Assembly: GCA_030425055.1 (NCBI GenBank)
Contig: JAUHVN010000119.1
Span: 1 to 7,967, forward strand
Length of the DNA stretch: 7,967 nt
DNA from: Actinomycetes bacterium
GTDB taxonomy: Bacteria > Actinomycetota > Actinomycetes > Actinomycetales > Microbacteriaceae
Direction of reading: 5' to 3'
Shown: one piece after another, positions 1 to 4,733 of the stretch
Layout: the number at the start of each line of letters is the position of its first letter
How positions within the stretch are numbered: the stretch's first letter is position 1
The notes under the pieces: generated by a model
What the model was told of the DNA's origin: nothing
The model's database searches: none
What the model saw: only the letters and a program-made list of their open reading frames with translations
Program-made: the position numbers and the translations under genes

Positions 1-1
1 A

Positions 2-538
2 CTCGTTGCATCCGGCACCCGGCTCGCCGCGACCTCCAACACGCCGCCCAACGCCCTGGGCGAAGGTCGCTTCGCCGCGCAGGACTTCCTGCGCGAGATC
101 CATGCCATGGCCTCGAGCTTCCAGACCGTGCGCATCGACGGCACCGACTACCGGCACCGCGACGTCGACGGCCACGCGGTCGCGCTCGAGCAGCCCACGT
201 ACGAGGCGGCCGTGGCGGATGCCGCGGCGCACGGCCTCGCCTCCGACGACGGCTTCGACGCGCTCGTCGCCCACCTGGCGCGCGTGCATCCGTCGCGGTA
301 CATCCGCCTGATCGACGGGCTCGACCTCGTCGGTCTGCGGGACGTCGAAACACTCACAGACCAATCCGCCGCCCTTCGCTTCGTCGCGTTCATCGATCGC
401 GTGTACGACGCCCAGCTGCCGATCCGCGCCACGGGGACGACGCTCGATCAGGTGTTCTCGGACGAGATGCTGGCGGGCGGATACCGCAAGAAGTATCTGC
501 GCGCGGTCTCACGGCTGGTCGCCTCTACTCTCGCCTGA
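2..538 (+). CDS. zapE: ZapE/AFG1-family P-loop ATPase, C-terminal part (5' end outside window)
   Basis: The open frame runs from the left edge of the window to a TGA and gives 178 residues of a protein that begins upstream. Seen: a segment reading AATSNTPP at residues 9-16, fitting the sensor-1 strand of AAA+-like ZapE/AFG1 ATPases, followed by a GRFAAQDFLREI stretch, DYRHR at 49-53, RFVAFIDRVYD at 126-136 and a C-terminal KKYLRAVSRL. These follow the order and style of the C-terminal half of ZapE (E. coli YhcM) and mitochondrial AFG1. The Walker A and B motifs should lie upstream of the window, so the ATPase activity cannot be checked here. In E. coli ZapE associates with the Z-ring during division; in actinobacteria the role is inferred by homology only. 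An internal ATG at 107 is not the start because the similarity extends upstream of it. No strong terminator follows the stop. Confidence 0.85.
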   Translation, partial: LVASGTRLAATSNTPPNALGEGRFAAQDFLREIHAMASSFQTVRIDGTDYRHRDVDGHAVALEQPTYEAAVADAAAHGLASDDGFDALVAHLARVHPSRYIRLIDGLDLVGLRDVETLTDQSAALRFVAFIDRVYDAQLPIRATGTTLDQVFSDEMLAGGYRKKYLRAVSRLVASTLA

Positions 539-620
539 TCACTGCCCACCAGCCGGGCTGCGGAATGCCGGGGAGCTTCCCGTCGGCCCGAAACCTGATG
601 TTTACCTGCGCACCGACCTC

Positions 621-636
621 GTAACCAACGCGAAAC
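621..636 (+). promoter_or_regulatory. GlnR-like nitrogen-control box upstream of amt
   Basis: The sequence GTAAC-N6-GAAAC matches the half-site arrangement known for the actinobacterial nitrogen regulator GlnR (gTnAc-n6-GaAAc). Related elements lie nearby: GAAAC (590-594) then six bases and TTTAC (601-605) upstream, and further GAAAC copies at 655-659 and 670-674. The 655 copy is one base off the ideal 22-bp period. The site lies about 120 bp before the amt start, where an activator would act, and ammonium channels are classic GlnR targets in Streptomyces. I see no convincing TANNNT -10 element downstream, so the exact promoter is unplaced. Confidence 0.5.
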
Positions 637-756
637 ACGACGCGCACGCCGCTCGAAACCCGCTCTCGCGAAACTGGCTCTGCCCGGACAGCCGCGACCC
701 GACTCAGCGGCGGCTTCGGCACCTCGAGTAACACGACACATGGATGAGGAAATCTC

Positions 757-1986
757 ATGGACAGCGGAAATCTTGCCTGGCTGATCACCGCATCAGCGCT
801 GGTGCTCCTGATGACGCCAGGCGTCGCCTTCTTCTACGGCGGCCTCGTGAAGGCGAAGAGCGTCGTCAGCATGATGATGATGAGCTTCGGCGCGATGGGT
901 CTGATCAGCGTGCTGTGGATCATCTACGGCTTCAACATGAGCGCGGTCCCCGAGGAGAGCCCCTGGGCGTTCTCGGGCAACCCGTTCTCGGACCTCGGCC
1001 TCGGCAGCCTCGGCAGCGATGACCTCGTCGGCGCGCTGTTCGGCGCGACGTTCGCGATCATCACCGTCGCGCTGATCTCGGGCGCGATCGCGGATCGCGC
1101 CAAGTTCGGCGCCTGGATGATCTTCGCGGGCATCTGGGCGACGGTCGTCTACTTCCCCGTGGCCGCATGGGTCTGGGGCGGCGGCTGGATCATGAGCCTC
1201 GGCGACTCGCTGGGCTTCTCGACCGGCGTCATCGACTACGCGGGTGGTACTGCCGTCCACATCAACGCGGGTGCCGCTGCCCTCGCGCTGGCGCTCGTGC
1301 TCGGCAAGCGCATCGGCTTCCAGAAGGGAATCCAGAAGCCCCACAACGTGCCCCTCACCCTGCTGGGCGCTTCGCTCCTGTGGTTCGGCTGGTTCGGCTT
1401 CAACGGTGGCGCTGAGGGCCTGGGCGCGCTCGGCACCGAGGACTCGGTCGTCGGCCTGATCGTCATCAACACGCTCGGCGCGACGGCAGCCGCCATCATC
1501 GGTTGGCTCATCGTCGAGAAGCTCAAGGACGGCAAGGCCACCTCGGTCGGCGCCGCCTCGGGCGCCGTCGCCGGCCTGGTCGCCATCACCCCGGCGTGCG
1601 CCAACCTGACCCCCGGCTGGGCGCTCCTGCTCGGTGTCGTCACCGGTGCGGTCTGCGCGCTCGCCATCGAGCTGAAGTGGAAGCTCGGCTACGACGACTC
1701 GCTCGACGTCGTCGGCATCCACCTCGTGGGTGGCCTCATCGGCACCCTGTACCTCGGCTTCTTCGCCACCGAGACCGGCCTGTTCCTGGGCGGCGGCGCG
1801 GAGCAGCTGATCGTGCAGGCGATCGCCGCCTTCGGTGTCCTCATCTTCTCGTTCGTCGTCGCCTGGATCATCGGCTTCGCCATCGAGAAGACGATCGGCT
1901 TCCGCATCAAGAACGAGGACGAGCTCGCCGGCGTCGACACCGTCGTGCACGGCGAAGAGGGCTACTACCTCACCGAGCAGTCCTGA
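757..1986 (+). CDS. amt: Ammonium transporter (Amt/MEP/Rh family)
   Basis: A 409-residue inner-membrane ammonium channel, the normal length for the family. The N-terminal segment (about 8-60) has FFYGGLV and the SMMMM stretch typical of bacterial Amt. The signature DYAGGTAVHINAG occupies 160-172, with the first pore histidine at H168. The second pore histidine is H322 in VVGIHLVGG. F99, W140 (VWGGGW) and F215 (GWFGFNGG) fit the aromatic residues of the periplasmic binding site and Phe gate described for E. coli AmtB. The cytoplasmic tail ends VVHGEEGYYL, matching the conserved HGE-x-Y region through which PII proteins act. The start is chosen by GAGGAAA at 746-752, four bases before ATG. No glnK or glnD follows, unlike the amtB-glnK-glnD operons of many actinobacteria, and a terminator comes directly after the stop. 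Regulation by GlnR is suggested by the upstream box. Confidence 0.96.
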   Translation: MDSGNLAWLITASALVLLMTPGVAFFYGGLVKAKSVVSMMMMSFGAMGLISVLWIIYGFNMSAVPEESPWAFSGNPFSDLGLGSLGSDDLVGALFGATFAIITVALISGAIADRAKFGAWMIFAGIWATVVYFPVAAWVWGGGWIMSLGDSLGFSTGVIDYAGGTAVHINAGAAALALALVLGKRIGFQKGIQKPHNVPLTLLGASLLWFGWFGFNGGAEGLGALGTEDSVVGLIVINTLGATAAAIIGWLIVEKLKDGKATSVGAASGAVAGLVAITPACANLTPGWALLLGVVTGAVCALAIELKWKLGYDDSLDVVGIHLVGGLIGTLYLGFFATETGLFLGGGAEQLIVQAIAAFGVLIFSFVVAWIIGFAIEKTIGFRIKNEDELAGVDTVVHGEEGYYLTEQS

Positions 1987-2001
1987 CCTGCAGCATCACA
2001 G

Positions 2002-2037
2002 CGAAGGGCGTCGCGGTTTCGGCCGCGGCGCCCTTCG
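2002..2037 (+). terminator. Intrinsic terminator after amt
   Basis: Starting 15 bases after the amt stop is a 15-bp stem (2002-2016 with 2023-2037) containing one G-U pair, closed by a TTTCGG loop. There is no downstream T run, which is common for terminators in high-GC actinobacteria. It separates amt from the following toxin-like gene, so the latter needs its own promoter. Confidence 0.75.
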
Positions 2038-2059
2038 GCGTGTGCGCCCACGTCGCCCG

Positions 2060-2065
2060 TAGGGT
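2060..2065 (+). promoter_or_regulatory. -10 element (TAGGGT), probably giving a leaderless transcript
   Basis: TAGGGT fits the actinobacterial TANNNT -10 consensus. It ends exactly six bases before the GTG at 2072, so transcription would begin at or within a base of the start codon. The same bases (AGGGTGG) could instead be read as a Shine-Dalgarno sequence about five bases from the GTG, so the two readings compete. The position just after the amt terminator favours a promoter. No clear -35 element is seen. Confidence 0.5.
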
Positions 2066-2071
2066 GGGGCT

Positions 2072-2584
2072 GTGGCATCCCGTGGCATCCTCGGCACCCT
2101 CAAGAGCCTCCTGCGCCCTGCACGGCGCTCGTCCGGACGGGATGCGCCGCGCGACGGCGCGGGACGTACCGGTGCGACCGCGACGGTGCAGCTCGATCCG
2201 CCTCCGGCCCGCCTGCGCATCACCTATGCGCCGGACGCCGACGGCTCGCCCGACGCGGGCGAGGTGGTGTGGACGTGGGTGCCCTACGCCGAGAACGACG
2301 GGCGCGGCAAGGATCGCCCGGTGCTGGTCATCGGCAGGCAGAGCGACGAGCGGGTGTACGCGGTACGACTGACGAGCAAGGACCACGACGGCGACCGTGA
2401 CTTCCTCGAGATCGGATCGGGAGCGTGGGACTCGAAGGGCCGACCGTCGTGGGTCGACATCGAGCAGCTCTACAGCGTGCACGAGGACGGTATGCGCCGT
2501 GAGGCATCCGCTCTCGATCTCGACCGGTTCGTCCGCGTCGCGCACGCGCTGCAACAGCGCTACGGCTGGGACGTCGGCGACTGA
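2072..2584 (+). CDS. Solitary PemK/MazF-family toxin-like protein
   Basis: A 170-residue protein starting at GTG. Residues 1-60 are an Arg/Ala/Pro-rich, probably disordered extension not present in classical MazF (about 110-120 residues). The PemK/MazF fold follows: GEVVWTWVPY at 63-72 (first strand), RPVLVIGR at 82-89 (the conserved RPV/RPA motif, whose Arg is catalytic in MazF), VRLTSKDH at 98-105 (Thr in the place of the second active-site residue), and SWVDIEQLYSV at 126-136 (the conserved 'EQ' strand). Classical members are sequence-specific endoribonucleases kept in check by a small antitoxin encoded just upstream. Here no antitoxin frame exists: upstream is amt with its terminator and downstream is a tRNA on the other strand. 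It may therefore be a domesticated RNase or a non-toxic relative. Family assignment is fairly secure, activity is inference. Confidence 0.85.
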   Translation: MASRGILGTLKSLLRPARRSSGRDAPRDGAGRTGATATVQLDPPPARLRITYAPDADGSPDAGEVVWTWVPYAENDGRGKDRPVLVIGRQSDERVYAVRLTSKDHDGDRDFLEIGSGAWDSKGRPSWVDIEQLYSVHEDGMRREASALDLDRFVRVAHALQQRYGWDVGD

Positions 2585-2590
2585 ATCGCC
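2576..2590. terminator. Small hairpin at the convergent end of toxin-like gene and tRNA-Val(CAC)
   Basis: GGCGA-CTGAA-TCGCC is a perfect 5-bp inverted repeat with the stop codon of the toxin-like gene in its loop. It lies in the 15-base gap between that gene and the 3' end of the convergent tRNA-Val. It is the only candidate for a shared terminator there; the stem is short and no T tract follows on either strand. Confidence 0.25.
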
Positions 2591-2599
2591 GGGGGATCG

Positions 2600-2675
2600 T
2601 GGTGGGCGATACCAGACTCGAACTGATGACCTCTTCCGTGTGAAGGAAGCGCGCTACCAACTGCGCCAATCGCCC
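2600..2675 (-). tRNA. tRNA-Val (anticodon CAC)
   Basis: Read on the minus strand, the gene folds as a full cloverleaf: acceptor GGGCGAT pairing with ATCGCCC, D arm GCGC/GCGC, anticodon stem CTTCC/GGAAG with loop TTCACAC (anticodon CAC, Val), five-base variable region and T arm with TTCGAGT. The discriminator A is at 2603 and CCA is encoded at 2602-2600. It reads GUG codons. It is convergent with the toxin-like gene and divergent from the other three tRNAs. Confidence 0.95.
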
Positions 2676-2678
2676 AAA

Positions 2679-2691
2679 GCCCCGTCGGGGC
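2679..2691 (-). terminator. GC-rich hairpin plus TTT abutting the 5' end of tRNA-Val(CAC)
   Basis: GCCCC-GTC-GGGGC forms a compact GC stem. Read on the minus strand it is followed at once by TTTGGG, the form of a short Rho-independent terminator, and only three bases separate it from the tRNA. It could terminate minus-strand read-through, be an attenuator-like leader element, or guide 5' processing. Its place between the candidate -10 (2706-2701) and the tRNA makes simple termination puzzling. Confidence 0.4.
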
Positions 2692-2700
2692 CGAGTCACG

Positions 2701-2706
2701 ATCCTA
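2701..2706 (-). promoter_or_regulatory. Candidate -10 element for tRNA-Val(CAC)
   Basis: On the minus strand this reads TAGGAT (TANNNT), 25 bases before the mature tRNA. A -35 is poorly defined: TTCGTG at 2730-2725 is 18 bases upstream but a weak match. Support is mainly the position and the need for a promoter divergent from the other tRNAs. Confidence 0.35.
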
Positions 2707-2764
2707 CCCGATGAGCGGCGCCGCCACGAACCGCAAGAGGACGACACGCGCGACGTCAGCTGGT

Positions 2765-2793
2765 TTTGCGAACGGCGCGGAGTCGGCTAAAGT
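2765..2793 (+). promoter_or_regulatory. Promoter of the Gly-Cys-Val tRNA cluster
   Basis: A -10 element TAAAGT (2788-2793) is preceded by TTTGCG (2765-2770, 17-bp spacer) or TTGCGA (2766-2771, 16-bp spacer). This is a good vegetative-sigma promoter for a high-GC actinobacterium and lies about 30 bases before tRNA-Gly. The predicted leader contains a small hairpin, CCGGA-GAGA-TCCGG at 2804-2817, just before the mature tRNA. Confidence 0.65.
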
Positions 2794-2822
2794 CAGTGAG
2801 GCGCCGGAGAGATCCGGAGCAC

Positions 2823-2895
2823 GCGGATGTAGCGCAGTTGGTAGCGCATCACCTTGCCAAGGTGAGGGTCGCGAGTTCGAGTCTCGTCATCCGCT
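2823..2895 (+). tRNA. tRNA-Gly (anticodon GCC)
   Basis: The 73-nt gene folds with acceptor GCGGATG/CATCCGC, D arm GCGC/GCGC, anticodon stem TCACC/GGTGA with loop TTGCCAA (anticodon GCC, Gly) and T arm GCGAG-TTCGAGT-CTCGT. The discriminator is T and the next bases are CGA, so CCA is not encoded, unlike the three other tRNA genes here. It is the first gene of a three-tRNA plus-strand transcription unit. Confidence 0.96.
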
Positions 2896-2950
2896 CGAGT
2901 GCGGGGATCACCTCTCGGGGAGATCACGACACGTGGGTCGAACCACACGC

Positions 2951-3024
2951 GGTGGCGTGGCCGAGCGGCTAGGCACCGGCCTGCAAAGCCGTTTACACGG
3001 GTTCGAATCCCGTCGCCACCTCCA
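2951..3024 (+). tRNA. tRNA-Cys (anticodon GCA)
   Basis: The 71-nt gene plus encoded CCA (3022-3024) folds with acceptor GGTGGCG/CGCCACC, the U73 discriminator characteristic of tRNA-Cys, anticodon loop CTGCAAA (anticodon GCA) and T arm ACGGG-TTCGAAT-CCCGT. The first pair of the anticodon stem (27-43) is a C-U mismatch; the other four pairs are intact, so the gene still looks functional. It lies 55 bases after tRNA-Gly, in the same unit. Confidence 0.95.
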
Positions 3025-3051
3025 CTCCTGACAACAGAACAGCCCATACGG

Positions 3052-3126
3052 GCGCGATTGGCGCAGCGGTAGCGCGCTTCCCTGACACGGAAGAGGTCAC
3101 TGGTTCGATCCCAGTATCGCGCACCA
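3052..3126 (+). tRNA. tRNA-Val (anticodon GAC)
   Basis: The 72-nt gene plus encoded CCA (3124-3126) has acceptor GCGCGAT/ATCGCGC, D arm GCGC/GCGC, anticodon stem CTTCC/GGAAG with loop CTGACAC (anticodon GAC, Val) and T arm ACTGG-TTCGATC-CCAGT. It is closely similar to the tRNA-Val(CAC) on the opposite strand, especially through the D and anticodon arms. It is the last gene of the Gly-Cys-Val unit and is followed by a terminator. Confidence 0.96.
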
Positions 3127-3129
3127 CCT

Positions 3130-3155
3130 GAAACCCTCGGCTCGCCGGGGGTTTC
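3130..3155. terminator. Bidirectional terminator between tRNA cluster and minus-strand operon
   Basis: GAAACCC-T-CGG (3130-3140) pairs with CCG-G-GGGTTTC (3145-3155) through 11 base pairs, including one T-G wobble, around a CTCG loop. It lies four bases after the CCA of tRNA-Val(GAC) and five bases beyond the stop of the convergent small gene. The A/T-rich outer pairs give GTTTC on the plus strand and GGGTTTC on the minus strand, so it can serve both directions. Confidence 0.8.
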
Positions 3156-3160
3156 GTCGT

Positions 3161-3634
3161 TCAGGCCCGCCCGAGATCGTGCTTGAGGCTCGGCAGGAAC
3201 TCTGTGAGCGCCTCGTTCTCGGCCTCGGCCAGGCTGTACAGCTCGGCGTTGCCGTAGTCGAGGGTCACGGTACCGGCTCGCCAGCCCGCCGCGGTCGCAG
3301 TGACGCCCTCCTCGTCGGCTGCGCGCGAGAAGATCAGTGCGCGCAGACCCTCGCGCGCGCGCACGACGGCGGTCATGCCCGCGGCACCCCCGCCCCGCGC
3401 GGCGCGCGTCACCACGATCAGGTGCAACGACGTGAACGCGAGCACTGTGAACGAGCCGGAGGCGGCATCCTCGCACACGAAGTGGGCGTACTCGAGCGGG
3501 TCTCCGCCGGCGGCGTGCAGAACGGCTTCCACACCGACGCGCGCGTCGTTCGCCGCGTCGCTTGCGAGCGACGACCAGAGCGGATTGCTGCGCAGGAGCA
3601 TCGCTTCGAGCGACGCTGGGGAGTCGACCGGCAT
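3161..3634 (-). CDS. Small protein of unknown function
   Basis: A 157-residue protein I do not recognise by family. The N-terminal part (1-40) looks helical and Ala-rich. From about 48 to 136 it alternates strands: FTVLAF (62-67), LHLIVVTR (70-77), TAVVRAREGLRALIF (88-102), then GTVTLDYGNAELYSL (121-135). This recalls the bacterial PH-like pattern of 'reporter strand, hairpin, gauge strand', but the likeness is only qualitative. The last 20 residues are a probable helix. No signal peptide or membrane segment is evident. ATG at 3634 is chosen because AGGA (3645-3642) is seven bases away; the GTG at 3637 directly before it is an alternative. The gene follows the hydrolase by about 55 bases with no clear promoter or terminator between, so it may be the last gene of the GMC operon. 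Confidence 0.7.
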   Translation of the reverse strand: MPVDSPASLEAMLLRSNPLWSSLASDAANDARVGVEAVLHAAGGDPLEYAHFVCEDAASGSFTVLAFTSLHLIVVTRAARGGGAAGMTAVVRAREGLRALIFSRAADEEGVTATAAGWRAGTVTLDYGNAELYSLAEAENEALTEFLPSLKHDLGRA

Positions 3635-3689
3635 CACCCCATCCTGTCGGCGCTGTTGCAGGTGCGCCAGGGGCTTGCGCGTGCGGCAC

Positions 3690-4733
3690 TCAGCGGTTCA
3701 GTTCCGCGACGATCAGCGGGAACACCTCATTGTGCGCGCGCTTGCCGAAGAACACGTCGCTGTGGCCGTAGCGGGGGAGCACCCGCAGGCTGTGCCGACC
3801 GGGCTGGTGCCGCTCGAGGTAGTCGAACGACGCCCGCTGACTCTCCGGGAGGAAGGCGCGGTTGTGCGCACCGGCCAGCAGCGCGAACCGCGTCTCGGAG
3901 CGCGGCGCGGCGCTCGCCCACCTCGGCGAGAATCCTTCGCGGCCCTGTCCGGGCAGCGACACCACCTCCTTCCGCCGGTCCGACGCCGCCATCTGGGTGT
4001 AGAAGCTCATGGGCACCTTGCCGAATTCGCCGCCGAGCCAGTCGTGGGTCGCATCGTCGAGGTTGTCGTGGCGGAACAGCGCCGGATGCCCCGATCCCAG
4101 CGCGAAGCTCGCCATGTTGCACGCGGGGTTGCGGCACTCGACGTGCCACATCCGCACACTGGTGCGTGTCAGCCGCGCGACGCCGCGTTCGGGGCCGTCG
4201 CCCCATGCGACGTCGACGAACGGCTGGCGGTGCTGCATGACCGCGCGGATGGTGCGCAGCTTCACACGTCCCCCGCGCGGCAGGACCGGATGCAGAGACA
4301 CGCCGTTCGCGACGACGACGTCCACCTGGGGCAGCAGGCCGCCGACGATCGCCATGCTCATGGTCATCGCGCCGACGCAGTGCGCGACGACCTTCACGGT
4401 GTCGGATCCGGTCGCCTCGGCGACGTGGCGCACGGCGGCGGGGTGGTCGTTCACGGCGACGTCGTCGAGCGTCCAGGGCAGCGGATCCAGATCGATGGAT
4501 CCGCGCCAGTTCAGCATCCAGACATCCCACCCGTCGTCGATGAGCGCATCGACGATCGACCGGCTCACGGGCGGTCGGAACGATTCGGAGCGGTTGGCCA
4601 GACCGTGGACGAGCAGCACGGGTCCCTTCGAGGGCTCCTCCTCGCCGCGGACGCGGACGAGAGTGATCGGCACCCCGTCATCGGCGAGGAGGAAGTGGGG
4701 CTCGTCGCGGTGCGCGGCGCGGGTCGTCGCCAT
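3690..4733 (-). CDS. Alpha/beta-fold hydrolase with a Cys nucleophile position, coupled to the GMC oxidase
   Basis: A 347-residue alpha/beta hydrolase. Seen: oxyanion-hole motif LLVHGLAN at 40-47; a WxxNWRG stretch at 72-78; and the nucleophile elbow VVAHCVGAM at 115-123, where Cys119 takes the usual Ser place, as in PHA synthases. At the acid position the text is AGAHNRAFLPES (287-298), with Asn291 where Asp is normal. The His is probably H324 in RYGHSDVFFG. A Cys pair occurs at C200 and C205. From memory, hydrolases fused or linked to GMC oxidases share the HC-x-G and GHxDxxFGK features, so this may be a family trait and not decay. The start is ATG at 4733, sharing one base with the upstream stop (TGATG), so translation is coupled. 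The frame stays open upstream, but that part is antisense-like shadow of the GMC frame. The substrate is unknown; an ester or thioester of a lipid is an inference. Confidence 0.88.
   Translation of the reverse strand: MATTRAAHRDEPHFLLADDGVPITLVRVRGEEEPSKGPVLLVHGLANRSESFRPPVSRSIVDALIDDGWDVWMLNWRGSIDLDPLPWTLDDVAVNDHPAAVRHVAEATGSDTVKVVAHCVGAMTMSMAIVGGLLPQVDVVVANGVSLHPVLPRGGRVKLRTIRAVMQHRQPFVDVAWGDGPERGVARLTRTSVRMWHVECRNPACNMASFALGSGHPALFRHDNLDDATHDWLGGEFGKVPMSFYTQMAASDRRKEVVSLPGQGREGFSPRWASAAPRSETRFALLAGAHNRAFLPESQRASFDYLERHQPGRHSLRVLPRYGHSDVFFGKRAHNEVFPLIVAELNR

Noticed and set aside
567..587. Hairpin GCCG-GGGA-GCT-TCCC-GT-CGGC after zapE as a terminator
   Set aside because: The stem is short and bulged, and no T run follows; too weak to call in GC-rich DNA.
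871..885. ATGATGATGATG microsatellite in amt
   Set aside because: It encodes the run of Met residues usual at this place in bacterial Amt proteins; no sign of phase variation.
793..1950. A 385-codon minus-strand open frame opposite amt
   Set aside because: Its sequence is almost all Asp, Glu, Arg, Ala and Gly in low-complexity order, as expected from a shadow of a hydrophobic membrane protein gene.
2711..3031. Plus-strand open frames over the tRNA genes
   Set aside because: They cover intact tRNA-Gly and tRNA-Cys genes and their promoter, and the products look like translated tRNA sequence.
2600..3126. tRNA block as an integration site of a mobile element
   Set aside because: No integrase, no duplicated tRNA 3' end as an att site, and flanking genes look like ordinary chromosomal genes.
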